Below, piece by piece: positions 1 to 11,664 of a DNA stretch of 64,000 bases; within the stretch, counting starts at the first letter, position 1, and each line of letters opens with the position of its first letter. The DNA lies in contig NC_134282.1 in the NCBI RefSeq assembly GCF_949628215.1, forward strand, positions 17,836,723 through 17,900,722, written 5' to 3'. Source of the DNA: Phalacrocorax aristotelis (lineage: Eukaryota > Chordata > Aves > Suliformes > Phalacrocoracidae). Under the pieces are notes generated by a model. The model did no database searches. It worked only from the letters and a program-made list of their open reading frames with translations, and was not told where the DNA came from. Both the position numbers and the translations under genes were made by a program.

Positions 1-300
1 CCTCCTCTGGGCATGTCCTCCTCCTCCTTTGGTTTTGCCATGCAAGGAAGAAGTCAACAGTGAATGAGCCACTCTGCCATTTTGCTATCATCCAAAAAGC
101 CATTTGTAGAGCATGTAGAGGAGCAGAAGGCCTAAGGAAGATCAAACTTGCAGACACACTAAGATCTGTACTCTTGGCTATGTCATGTAACTGCAAGGTA
201 TTTATATATATATATTCTTTTTTGATACTACATTCTGTAAAATATCCGATGTCATGTAAGGATGGTTCTGTGTAATCTTCCTCCTGAGAACAAAATAAAA
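1..300 (+). other. Possible 3' end of a gene lying to the left (poly(A) signal at 294-299)
   Basis: An AATAAA hexamer lies at 294-299 and is followed by a T/G-rich stretch (TTTGATATG, then TTTGTGCCC), the usual arrangement of a vertebrate cleavage site. The preceding 290 bases are AT-rich in part and hold no coding frame that I recognise, which would fit 3' UTR. No splice site or peptide ties it to a named gene. In human the NEU4 gene lies near PDCD1, so it is one candidate owner, but that is only a guess from synteny. Confidence 0.35.
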
Positions 301-3300
301 CTTTGATATGTACTAAGTTTGTGCCCTGAGGCTTTTATTCCAAGACGGGAATGGTCAAGGCTGGTTGCTAGTCTCTGCCATGCATGCTTGTGCTCCCAGG
401 GGGATTCTCACACTGTCCCTCAACCCAACGGCTGCACAGACGTGGCCCGTGCAGTTTCATGGGCTGAGATAGACCCAACCAGCCATGAATACAAATTGCA
501 AAAAACTGCAACAGATGAGATCCTGCCCTTCAATTATTTATAGCCTTAGCACATCGCTGAAGACTGGGGCATTGGCAGGAGAGTGCAGCAACCTGTATGC
601 TGAGAATAGCAATTAAACCTGGGTTAACTTGACATGTGGAAACAATATAGGTCTGTGACTTTTGCTTTAAAAAGGGTGAAAAATGAGCCTGTCCCTGCTA
701 GCTCTTGGACTGAGAGAGCACATCTTCACAGCAGAGGCTCTGCAGCAAACACAGATAGGAGCTGAGGCAGGAACACAGTTCTGCCAGGCGTCTCTTCTCC
801 ACAGCACAGGCTGTGAAAATCCAGCCTTTGGAGAGAACTTAAAGTCATGAGCACTGTTTCCTACCATGTGCCAGGATCCAGGGCTGAGAGCTGAGTTATT
901 GATCCCTATTTTCCTACAACACAGAACTGAAATAACATTGCCAGGCTCCTCTGGGTTGGCAGGAGGAAGGAGGGCAGTGGGTCTGGCTTGCTCGCTCATG
1001 GATCTGCTAACATGCCCAGAGACATTAGAGGAATGAAGGGGAGGAGAGAGAAAAAGCAAAATCAATGCTTGGTCCCCTGAGCATTAAACCATCAGCTGCA
1101 GGATCTGAGCCTAGACAGCTGTGGGGCAAGTTAAAAAATATTGCTGCCCTATAATAGATCAGTCATAAATACAGATTCTCCTCTGCCTCCTATCAATATC
1201 TCTGCTGAGAAATCCCCAGTGCAACCCAGCCCTTGCCCCCAGCTCACCAAGCCACAGTGCTGCTGAGTACCAACCCCTCATGCCCCGCAGCCGCTGTGGC
1301 TGGCTACAGGGAGGGCTGGGAACAGGCCACAGAGGAGAAAAGCAAGAGCAACAACAATGGGCTTTGCATTTGCTGGCACCTCACGACCTGCCAGAGTGGC
1401 GAGAGCTTCTCTCCAGGGAGACAGGCATGGAGACAGCAATTTATCAGTCTGGCTGTGGTGAAAGGCCAGCTGAACATCCCTGGGTAAGGTTTGCCCATCC
1501 CTGGCTGCCTGTGAGTGCCAGGCATGAGCTGAGAGTTGGCTGCAGCAGAACCCAACCTCAGATGGACCAGGGGGGACAACCAGGACCTCTCCAGGACCCA
1601 CAGGGAGAGAGAGCATCCCTCATCTCTCAGCTGCCTTCCCTGGGATAGGCTCGCTGTCCCCATGCCAGCTGTGGGGCTGACCACAACCCTAAGGGTTGAG
1701 CTGAGCCATGGGGGCTTGCTCTGGGCTCCAAAAGTGCCAAAAGCCACAAAAAGCAGCACTTTGAGGGCAGTTTGCTAAGAAACAAGTGGGAGATGGGCAC
1801 ACCTGCACATTGGAGAGAGGTATCCTGGAAGGAGCCCAAAAATGAGGCAGTGACTGAAAAGCCCATGTATGCACAGGTGTCTCTGCGTGATGCAAAGGGG
1901 ATGAAGGGGCTGCATGATGGAGACGACATGCATGCACAGCACAAGGAGACAGGCAGGCAAGCAGGCAGCAGCATGGAGGGGACCAGGGAAAAAGCAGCAT
2001 ATGTACACAAGGCCGTGGGGGGGAGCACTGGGTGTGTGCAGAGGGTGTTGCAGGGGGGTGAGGGATGGCTTTGCCCTTGTAAAAGAGCAGAGAGACCCCA
2101 AAAAATAAGGATCCCCGCAGGGAAGTGGTCTCCACCAGAGCTGGCTTCCCAGGAGGAGGGAAGGGAGTTCCCCCATAGCAGCTGGGTGGCTGGGGAGGCT
2201 GCAGACAGCCAGACATGATGACTGAGGCTGGGAAAACCTCAGCATAGAAAGAAGAGGGCTCTGGGCAATGACAGCAAGAAACTTGGCCATGTCTCTGCTT
2301 CATGACATAACGCCGGCAGGGAGAGGGCGGACTGCTCCCAGCACAAGGAGAGCCATGCAGGAGGGAAGGGAGTTGGTCCAGAATGTAGGATCAGCCTCCT
2401 CCCCAGCAGAGCCACTCAGCCCCAGCCGCCCCAAGCAAGGACACACCTCCTCCAGAAAGATAGGTCCATTCAGATATGAGACCCTTTGGGTCCCAAGCTC
2501 TCCCTCAGTTACTGTTTCCCTGCCAAAAATGCTCAGGACATCACTGATACTCACTCCAAGGGGGGCAGGTCAGTCTGGCTCTGCTTTCTGGGCAATTCGC
2601 TGCTAGTGGTACCAGGCTTGTTCCCAGCCCAGCTGCCATGGAACCATTGCCTCCCCAGGCAGACCTGGCAGCCAGGAGGGGTTTGAGGCCCCACGCCTTG
2701 CATCACATGGGCACCTCCAGTGCTCCAAGGACAGAAAATCACAGTGAGAGACCAGCTCATCCACAGACCAGGACCATATCCACGTAGGATGTGGTTTGGA
2801 GGGGATGATGCTAGAGGGAAACGGCTGGGCACAGGGATGAGGCGAGGGCCTCCCGCAACTGGGGTAGGCTGGCCTGTCCCAGTGCTGTCGGGTCACTGGT
2901 CCAAGTGCTTCCCAGTGCAGTGCCCGAGATCTCGCAGCTCCATCTGCTGGCTCCAAGGCGAGGGCTGCAGAGCGGGGAAGGCGCTGGGGAAGGGGGACCG
3001 CTGGTGGGATAAGCAGGACAAAGCACTTAAGAAACAAAATCCACATGGCCCCTGGATCACACAGGATTTTTCTTGTTATTTTGATTTTTTTAACCAATAG
3101 CCTGCAGGTCGCATGTATGAAAATACAGGAGAATCTTATGCCAGCAAAAAAAGCAAACCTACAGTGAGCAGCATAAAAGGCCCTGCAGGACACAGCAGGG
3201 AGGACAGCATCTGGGAAGCTGTGTAGCAGGGCTTGATGCTGTGTCAGCTGCACCAGTGATGCTGGGTTTGATTAACACCTTTCCTTCAGTCCATCTTTCT

Positions 3301-4604
3301 TCCATTAATTCAGTCATGAAGTCTTTTCTACCATGTCCATCTTCAGCATCAAACCATTTGCAAAGTCAGGAGGGGACAGATGCAGGTGCCTTGGTGGCTC
3401 TGCAGGTCTGGCCCTCATTTGACCCATTTGCCAGACAGCCCGAAAAACAATTTCAGTACCCAGAGTAGTCTGAGGGGGTTGTTCACTTAAGCTCCTAACT
3501 ACTTGTGGTGAGCAGCAGGCCTCCCAGTGTCTGTGTTTCTGCTCCTTGATCACCCAGGAGGTATATGAACCCCAGAAAACACAGTAAAGAGCAAGTGATG
3601 TGGCTCAGTTCAGGGGGATGTTAGAAACCCTCACCCCACCCCAGCAGCCAGCATCCTGGCACAGTCAGGTGGCTGGTGCCACTAAAGCAGAGCAAGCCAG
3701 GAAGTTGATGGAGTTAATAAAAGTCATTCACCAGCCAGGTGCCCCTGGCCAGCCTCTCTGTGCGAGGTATGTAATAAAAACAAAATGTACGATGAGGATG
3801 GCACAGGCACAACAGGGGATGATGTGTCCCGAGTTGCTCCTAAACCTGTCTTGGGTGGTGGTCACCTGGTGACTGCACACTCGCCACTGGCACCCTGCTT
3901 CTCCTTGGGATGGTCACGTCTCTGGGCTTCTCCTGCAGCCCGGTGGAGTTGGGTTTCCCACTGTGTCCCTAGTGTCCCCTGTGCATCCCCCAATGCACCC
4001 CTAGGTGACAGTCTTTCCAGTGCTAGCTCTCATGGGGTGCGCCATGCCCCCCAGCCACAGCTTCCTGCAAGTGGGGGCAAGCAATGTCCTCACCATAGCA
4101 CTTCTGCTGGATGCTGGTGACCAAATCCAACAGGATCCACCTGGAACCCTCCTGGCTGAAAACCAGTTCTGCCTACATCCAGCACTGATCGCCCAGCCCC
4201 CTGCCCCAGCCTGGTCCAGGTAGGCGTGGAAGAGGATGACAGCCTGGGCTGACCTCCACAAACCACCACAGTGGGAGCACCAGAAGCTGAAAGAGAGGAC
4301 AGTCTGAGTGGTTTGATGCAGGCTACCATGGGAGAGGAGCACAGGTCTATGGGGCTGGCCACACTGTCACCCCATATCCATGCTGCCACAGCAAGATGGA
4401 GACACCCAATGCCACCCACCTGCCCCATGGGCATGTGTCCGGGGTGGTGGGATGCTGGAGGGGATGGTGAGCGAGTGGATACCCATGGCACAGGCCATTT
4501 GGGCACTCTCCAGCTTCCTCCCAGGCTTACTTCTTACAACCACACACCTGAATCTGGGTGTAAAACCCACCATGCTGAATCCTCCTCCCTTTCTGGTGAC
4601 CCTC
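301..4604. other. Intergenic stretch with no recognisable gene
   Basis: Moderately GC-rich sequence with many short overlapping frames on both strands. None of them reads like a known protein family, none is flanked by convincing splice sites, and codon use looks random. I see no repeat family here either. Old degraded transposon sequence could be present below what the eye can find. Confidence 0.5.
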
Positions 4605-5099
4605 TGTGCTGGTTTTGGCTGGGATAGAATTAATTTTCTTCATAGTAGCTAGTACAGGGCTATATTTTTGATGTGTGCTGCAACCAGCGTTGACAACACA
4701 GGAATGTTTTAGTTCCTGCTGAGCAATGCTTACATAGAGCCAAGGCCTTTCCTGCACCCCACCCCACCCCACCCCACCAGTGAGTGAGCTGGGGGTGCAC
4801 AAGGGGTTGGGAGGGGACACAGCCAGGACAGCTGACCCCAACTGACCAAAATGATATTCCATACCACATGATTCCTTGGGATGGTTGATCACCTGCCTGC
4901 TGATGGGAAGCAGTGACTGAATTCCTTGTTTTGCTTTGCTTGTGTGCATGGCATTTCCTTTACCTATTAAACTGTCTTTTTCTCAGCCCATGAGTTTTCT
5001 CACTTCTACTCTTCTGATTCTCTCCCCATTCCACTTGGGGGGGAAGTTAAGTGAGTGGGTCTGTGGGTCTTAGTTACCGGCTGGGGTTAAATCACAACA
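4605..5099 (+). mobile_element. Solo LTR of an ERV-L-type endogenous retrovirus
   Basis: The segment starts TGTGCTGGTTTTGG and ends in AAATCACAACA, so it has the TG...CA termini of an LTR. It is about 495 bp long. Its start and end match, on the opposite strand, the LTR at 63128-63701 (which reads TGTCATGGTTTTGG on its own sense strand), so the two are relatives but not the same subfamily. The flanks CCCTC (4600-4604) and TCCTC (5100-5104) agree at four of five bases, fitting a 5-bp target duplication. No internal retroviral sequence lies beside it, so it is a solo LTR left by recombination. It is an old fossil. Confidence 0.85.
4757..4775 (-). repeat. Four CCCC runs inside the solo LTR (G-quadruplex-type pattern on the minus strand)
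   Basis: The plus strand has four runs of CCCC separated by single A residues. The minus strand therefore has four GGGG runs with one-base loops, the classical pattern for an intramolecular G-quadruplex. Folding itself cannot be judged from sequence alone. Confidence 0.7.
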
Positions 5100-5446
5100 T
5101 CCTCAAGTAGGGAATCAGGCCCAGTCCCCCACCTCCTGCAAGATGAAGCCAGAGGCTGCCAAAATCCACCTTGCTCTCTGGGTACCAGGGAGGGACTGAG
5201 GATGCCACCGCTCAGCCCCAGGCTGTTCCTCACCCAGCACAGAAACCCTGGCTGGCTGCAGATGGAGGGGCTGACTTGCTTCCACTCCTAACACACACAC
5301 CCTGAAAATAGTCCCTGCAGGACTACCCCAGAAGGGCCCTGGTGCTCCAGCGTGAGCCAAATTCCAGCCCCAGCTGCACCCAAAGCTCTTCCCCTTGCTG
5401 ACAGCCCTGCAAGAGCCAAGTGCCCCAGGACTCAGGAAGGGTTGTG

Positions 5447-5530
5447 AGCCATTTTACAGATGGGGAAACAGAGGCACAGCGTGGCTGGACAAACTTGCCT
5501 AGCACCACCTGAGATGTGACCACCCCTGAG
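5447..5530 (+). mobile_element. MIR-like ancient SINE fragment
   Basis: The stretch ATTTTACAGATGGGGAAAC, followed by AGAGGCACAG and, about 15 bases on, ACTTGCCTAG, matches the core of the MIR family (ATTTTACAGATGAGGAAACTG, AGGCACAG, AACTTGCCCAAG) in order and spacing. MIR elements predate the bird-mammal split, so a short degraded piece is what one expects here. The limits are approximate. A chance likeness is possible but unlikely over this length. Confidence 0.55.
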
Positions 5531-7079
5531 GCTGGGCCAGGCATGGGAGATGGGGGAAGGCTCCCATTACCATAATCATTTTACAGCTCATGAGAGAGTG
5601 TGAGAACATGCCAGACCCAAAGTTTTGTCCCTTAAACCTCAGGCAAGCAGGCAGAGAGAGACGAGCAGAGGCAGACTGCTTCCCCGGGTGCAGCAGGGGT
5701 ATGCCTTCAAAACAGAGGTCCGGTGCAGTTCATAGATAAAAGAGGTAATTCCTGTGGCTCTACCTGTGCAGGTAGCATTCCACCCTGCCCTTTGAACCCT
5801 TCCCTTGCTAAAGGCCAGGCTGGCTGCTCCCATCCCCCGGCTCTCACCTGGCCAAGATGCACTCCTCCACCACCTGCATCCAGTCCCAGGGCAGGGCTTC
5901 AGGAGTGACACCCTGGACCATCTTCAGATCTCACTCATCCTCTGGCTTCACCTCAACTATCAGGTCATAAAATATCTTCCTCCAGGTGTCCATCTGCAGC
6001 GGGTCCACCTCTCCCAGGGGCTGGGTTTGCTGTGTGGGCGTGGGGCAGCGCATGCTCAGGGGTGCCCAGCTGCCCCTGCTCCCTGCCTCAGCCAGGAGCA
6101 CCAGGCTGGGTTGGCTGGGTCAGCAGCAGGCAGGGAGCCAAAGCCTGAGCACAAGAAATGAAACCAGAAGGAGCTTTGCCCATAGTGCCCAAACAATTCT
6201 TCTCCAGCTCCTGTGTGTCTTTTTCACCTGCTGTAAGGCAGCAAGGAGCAACGGGTCCCTGGCCCTGTCCATGCACTGCCCACAGGGCATCACCCACCAG
6301 GGTTGGAGAGGAGGGAAAGTCTTGCCTAAATCAAAAACTCAGGCAACCACAACACACAAAGAGGCAGAAATAAAAAGAAGCTCAGCAACAAGGTTACCCT
6401 GGGGGGTCCCTGCCACAGATGATGTGGGATGCATAGTGGGGTCAGGAGAGCAATCAGGCTGTTTAAATGAAAACATAAATCCAGGAGAGGCTCTGAACTT
6501 CGGGTCATGGGGAGATCATACCAGAGGAGTCCCATATTCTGCTGCCTCACTTCTGATTTTCCCTACCACTTGCCCACCCCAGGACCCCAGGGCAGATGGA
6601 CCTCGGTAACCACAGTTGTATTTGGGGCTTATGATGTGCAGGCTATTTCAAACACTTTTGCAAGCATTTACAGACCAATTTCACCTTGGTTTTCTGGGCC
6701 AAAGTCATGCCCACAGGACTTGCTGTCCCCATCAGTAAGTCCTGCAGGAGCCCAGCAGCTCCCCTGCAGGGAAGGTAAGAGGCTGAGGGGTGTCAGGCTA
6801 CAGGAGGACAACTTCTCCCAGCTTTATGACTCCCACCAGGTCCCCTGAGCCCTGCAGGGCAAAGTAGCAGCAGGCAGGAGTCAGCATCCTCCCCTTTGCC
6901 TGGACCCTGTAGCCAATAAGTGCAATTTCCCTGTGATTGCACTAACAGGGCAAAGACTTGGGACTTGCTGCCTCAGCCTTCTTGCACTTGCCAACCTTGG
7001 GCACCCTTTGCCCCCACCACAGGGTGCCCAGCCAGATGGGAGGGGCTTGTGTTTGCCACAGTGTTTTTCAGAGCTGTAG
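5531..7079. other. Intergenic stretch with no recognisable gene
   Basis: Short frames occur on both strands but none resembles a known protein. Around 6625-6670 the words CTTATGATGTGCAGG and TTGCAAGCATTTAC weakly recall another part of the MIR SINE, too weakly to call. Nothing else stands out. Confidence 0.45.
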
Positions 7080-7375
7080 TCATAGAATCATAGAATATTT
7101 TGAGTTGAAAGGGACCTTAAAGATCATCTAGTTCCAACCCCACTGCCACGGGGCAGGGAGACCCTCCACTGGATCAGGTTGCTGAGAGCCCCATCCAACC
7201 TGGCCCTGAACACTTCCAGTCTTGGGGCATCCACAACTTCTAGGGGCAGCCTCTTCCAGTGTCTCACCACCCTCACAGTAAAGAATTTCTTCCTAATATC
7301 TAATCTAAATCTACAGTCTTTCAGTTTAAAGCCATTACTCCTCATCCTATCACTACACTCCCCTTGCGAAAGCTC
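7080..7375 (-). mobile_element. CR1 LINE, 3' end, 5'-truncated
   Basis: On the minus strand this ends in ATTCTATGATTCTATGA, the tail repeat of CR1 retrotransposons. Upstream of the tail, the minus strand encodes a run reading FRLDIRKKFFTVRVVRHW and, further on, LPLEVVDAP and ARLDGALSNLI, which is the C-terminus of the CR1 ORF2 protein (endonuclease/reverse transcriptase). Only about 300 bp remain, which is typical because CR1 copies are usually 5'-truncated. The left limit is the tail; the right limit, where the likeness fades, is approximate. Confidence 0.9.
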
Positions 7376-7752
7376 AGCATCCAGATGTTTCTGGAGGACG
7401 AAGCAATCTCCAGGCTCCTGGTGACACAGGGGACATCCACTCGGGCATGAAGCCAGGGCAGATGCTGCTGTACACAGCTCATAAGAGGCAGTGCCAGCCT
7501 CCATGGGCACCAGCTCCCCCTGACTTTGCTGCAGACCTCCAGCTCTAGGTGCCCCTCACCTCCTTTGGGTGGCCACTTCCACCAAAGCTAAAGGCAGGAG
7601 AACATCAGGATGTGTCTCCCTGGAAGCTGAGCCCAGCTGGTAGATAAAGGCAGTCCCTGGCTTCCCTCCAAGCTGCTCACATGTACCTAGAAAAGGCTCT
7701 GGAGAAATTAAACAATACAAATGCATCCTTGGGCTGAGGAGAAAGGGCTTGT

Positions 7753-7758
7753 TTTATT
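7753..7758 (-). terminator. Candidate poly(A) signal of the RTP gene
   Basis: AATAAA on the minus strand, 272 bp past the RTP stop codon. It is the first full hexamer downstream of that stop, so it is a reasonable 3' end for the transcript. A different site further along cannot be excluded. Confidence 0.5.
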
Positions 7759-8029
7759 CTTGCAAGTACACTCAACCTTTGCAAGGGGCAGATGAGGGTT
7801 GTCCTCATGAGAATATGTCCCACAAGAAACCATCAGACCCACCAGGCTCACTGAGGCTGTGGAATGAGGTGCCTGGCTGAGGCACCCCAATGTGTCCCTG
7901 TCCCCCCATGAGCCGGGGAAGCCTTCCCATGCCACAAGTGAAGGCTGACCTTGGGCACTCAATTTTCAAGGTGCTCCATCAGCCCCTCCAGCCATCATCC
8001 CTGTTCCTCTTTGTGAGCCCCAGCTCCCA

Positions 8030-9842
8030 CTACTTCTTGGTGAAATAAAGCAGGATGAAGAGGAGCACTGCCAAAACACAGAGCAAAGAGCTGCCAATGC
8101 AGCAGCACCATTTCCAGGGGAAGTTGCTTATGAAGGGTGAGGAGTGGTGGGTTGGGGTTGCATGGGGCTTCATGACCTGGTGTTTCAGGCTGTGATGGGT
8201 CTTGGCCTCATCTGTATCCATCAAGGGCTCACAGGCGTCCTGCGCCAGCAGCAGCCTCGACTTGCTGCAAATACCAAGCTGGCAGCCCTCACAGCGGGTG
8301 CTGTCATGCGGCCCCGCCACCACTGCGTCCACAACAACTTCCAGGAGGTTGGAGGGCTGAATGGGCAGGCGATAGAAGTACTTGAGGATCTTTAGTACCA
8401 GGTTGTGCGAAAGTGTCTCCATGGTCTCCTGGCTGAATTCAGGCTCCTCCAGCCGGGAGTTGGGGCACCGCCTGCATGCCTGGCGAAAGGCTCGCATCCG
8501 TACCATGCCCTGGCCCCAGCACCGGCACATGTGGAAGAGGATGTGCGCTTTGGCCGAGGACCACTCATGAAAGCACTGGGAGCACCGAAACCTGCCAGGG
8601 CACAGGGAAGACCAGCTTATCCCAGGATGCCTGTGCTGAGCCGGCAGCTTCCCATGCAGTCAGCAGGGACCAGGGCAGCAGGGCTGATGGATTAACTTCA
8701 CTCATGCAAGCTTTACACTGAACTGCCCTCCCCCTAACAGCATGATGTCAGTCTGGGTTGTTCAACATGGTTGTGAGCTCAGGGCTGGCCCCAGCATTAA
8801 AGATTTTAGGAGCCAGGCTGCCTGCTGGGACCATCCTGGTCCCCTTTCCTAGCCCATCCTGGCTCCACTGCCAGGAGCAGGGGTCCTCGGGGCAGGAAGC
8901 ATCAGGCACCAAATCTATTTAGAGCTCCAGCTCCTCACCCATGCCAGCTCATCACAGCTCAGCGGAAAGCCATCAAGGCCAGGGCTAGGGAAGTAAAAAA
9001 AAAAAAAGAAAAATAAAAGGAAGGTGTGGGTGGAAGCTGCAGGGCAGGTGAGGTGTCTCGAGGAGTCAAAAGGTATGTAACCTGCAGCTCTTTGTCATGC
9101 AGAACTTGCACAGGGGCTGGTAGCCAAGGGCTCCATTTGCTGCCACCCAAGCAGGGTGTCTGGTCAATGCCCAGGGCCCTGCCTAGGTGGAAATGGTTGG
9201 GATGGGGCCCATCATCAGCAATGCAGAGCCACAGCCCCTCTCTGCTCTGGGACCCAGCAGCCTGATGCAGATGAAGGGACTACTGAGGCATCGCCCCATG
9301 TCCCAGCAGACAGCGGCTCTCCCTCTCCTCATCCTTTGGGTGCAAACCCAGAAGATTTGGCTCTAGTGTGGTATAACTACCCCTGCTTGTTGGAGGAGCT
9401 CTTTGTATCTTGGCACCAAGATGAAGAAACTCTGGCCAAATACCAGCTGCCCTTTGGCCCTGTGGAGCTGTCGTACTCCCCTCCGCTCCAATTATCATGA
9501 TTTTTTTTCCAGTTTGGCAATAACCCACCAAGCTTGCAACAAAATGGGAAACCCTCCCAGCCTCACCCATCTCCACACTGCTCATTTCATGTCAAAAGCT
9601 GTTCCTACAAGCAAACTTTGAGAAAGAGAAAGGTCCACATGGCAGCCTATCATCCCTGGTCCCGCTCCAATGGGGACTGAGTCAGCAGTCCCCTACCTCC
9701 CAAGCACACGGTGCTGCACAAACTCCTTCCAGCCAGGCTTGAGGACGTGCACCTGCAGGCTATCATCCCTCTGAAGAGTCCATGGCTCTGTTAAGTGCAT
9801 GTCTTCAACCTTCACTGCAAAAATGTCCTGCCAGGTCCTCAT
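8030..9842 (-). CDS. Receptor-transporting protein family member (RTP3/RTP4-like; position recalls RTP5)
   Basis: Two coding exons: 9697-9842 (start codon 9842, donor AG|GTAGGG) and 8030-8591 (acceptor CCCTGGCAG), giving 235 residues. RTP proteins are zinc-binding membrane-associated proteins that help receptors reach the cell surface; some relatives are interferon-induced. The N-terminus (MRTWQDIF, PWTLQ, VLKPGWKEF) matches the RTP family, and exon 2 opens with FRCSQCFHEWSSAKAHILFH, the 3CxxC zinc-finger signature. Cysteine pairs lie at about C52/C55, C88/C91 and C149/C152, with C157 nearby. The last ~28 residues are a hydrophobic tail anchor ending in Lys-Lys. The start at 9842 is chosen because it matches the family N-terminus; the frame is open further upstream. 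The protein is much shorter than human RTP5 (572 residues), the RTP gene beside human PDCD1, and close to the length of RTP3/RTP4. Family assignment is firm; the orthologue name is not. Confidence 0.93.
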
Positions 9843-11664
9843 GGTCCCACATGGAGCTGGGGAAGAGGCGGTGACCAGGGTCAAGCTTGTGGCTTCTGGG
9901 TGTTGATATATGTGCGTAACTTTCTTCTCCCCAGACTCTTCCTCTTTGCATGTCTTTGTGCTTGGAGAGAAGAACCTTTGCTCCCGCATGAGCAGCACCA
10001 CCCCATCCTGATCCTTGTGTCAACAGGCTCTGCTGACGCTGCACCAGGTCCTGGCGAGGTGAAATGTGTCCCAAAGTAAGGATAAGGTGGCCCTGTAGAG
10101 CTGGGCCCCAAGCCCCACATATGAACCCCCAACCCTGCTGAAGCCATGCTCTCATGATGCTGCTCTGTCCGTAGGCAGAGAGGTTGGAAAAGCAACCCCG
10201 TGACAGGCTGCCCATGCCCATCACTGTCACAGCAGCAGGGGCAAACTGGCAGAGATTGTGCCCAGCGTAGGAATAATGGAAGTGAAACCCACCGAAAATG
10301 CACAGCTCAGCAGCTGATAAAGTCCCAGGTAGCCTTATCTTTCTCGATAGCTGCCACCAAGCATGGGCTGTTGTTAACAACTTTCAGCCAACTCGAGCAG
10401 AAAAAGGCCTGACATGAAACCACAGGGTGGAAAGTTGGGGAGGACTGCACCACATATAAAACTGAAAGAGGTGAGGTGTGCTCTGAGCTGAGAGCACCCA
10501 GGGAAGGTATAAACAGCAGGTCCAGGGCTGCCTGCAGCCCTCTGCCTCCCAGCTCACCCCGCTCCAGGTGCTCAGGTCCCCTAGGATGCCCCATGGAGAA
10601 TGATGCAGGATGGGGAGCAGGTTAGAGAAGTTGCTAAATGATAACTGGTCTTGAGTTAGAGGAAGATCTGCAGCTTGATAAAGCAAGCTCAGCTTGCCAT
10701 GGAAATAAAACCATCTCATTCAGCATGAAGCTTTCAGAGGTGACTATCCTGTGCACAGAGAGGGCACGAAATGCCCCAAAATGCCCAGCCTTGGGGGAAA
10801 TGTGCTGGGTGGATGTTGAGGATGAAGCCACCATGGAAAGTTATGGTAGTTCCTCATGTTGAGTGCCCGGAGCAGCACTCAAGCTCCTAGAAGCAGGGAG
10901 GTTTTAATGGAAAGACTGTAGGATATTAAAGCCTGCAGTAGGACAGACCTCTGTTTTAAAAAAGGGCAGAAGGATATAGGAATCAGGCTTAAAATACTTC
11001 ACATTGGTTTCAAATAAAGTATGTTCCTGTGGCAGCTCTTCTGGCTTGACACCCCAAAAGCCCAGTTGCCCCAGGCAGCAGTGTCGGCAGCTGGCCCTGC
11101 CCTGGAGCCAGCTGGTGCAGCAAGACAGCCAAGGATGTAGGTGATGGCACCTGTGGCCTCACAAGAGGGGAACGGTGGCTGCTGGCAGTAGATGACAGCA
11201 GCTGTGAGGTCTTGAGAGGCTCATCCTCCAGATCCCAAAAGGGAGGCAGGCAACCTAGATAAGTCCCAGTAACCAGAGGTTGGCAGGGACCCTCTGATCT
11301 GCTGCTGGAAGAGAAAAGCCAGCAAGTCATTTGTACAAAGATCCCTCCAGCACCCTCACAATGTGCACTGCCCCTCCTGTGAGAGTGGAGGGAGGTGATG
11401 AGGTCCCAGGGCAGAGACGTCTTTAGCTTTGAGGTTCTTCCCTGCTTTGAGGTCCTTCTACTCTTAATCATGCCTCGATACTACGATCTGGACCAAGACT
11501 AGAAGGAAGGAAAGGAGGTTTCCTGGAAGCAAAGGAGCCAAGCTAAGATATGCAGGATTCTTATGGAGAGCTAGCAAAGCCCCAACCTGTGGATAGGACC
11601 TAGGTCACCCTCTTCCCAAAAGCCTTGCCATGAGGACATGGGCTCCCACTTGGACTGGGGCAGC
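9843..11664. other. Upstream flank of the RTP gene, no other gene seen
   Basis: It should contain the RTP promoter and 5' UTR. No TATA box or CpG island is obvious. The only regulatory word that I can support is the ETS/IRF-type site at 10278-10287. The frames here do not resemble known proteins. Confidence 0.45.
10278..10287 (+). promoter_or_regulatory. ETS/IRF composite-type site (EICE) upstream of the RTP gene
   Basis: The word GGAAGTGAAA is an exact match to the GGAANNGAAA composite element bound by ETS factors such as PU.1 together with IRF4/IRF8. It lies about 435 bp upstream of the RTP start codon. RTP4 is an interferon-stimulated gene in mammals, so such a site would make sense, but a ten-base match with eight fixed positions is expected a couple of times by chance in a window this size. 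Confidence 0.4.

Noticed and set aside
1689-2303. A 204-codon minus-strand frame
   Set aside because: It overlaps several other long frames on both strands, is Pro/Ser/Cys-rich without domains and has no recognisable family.
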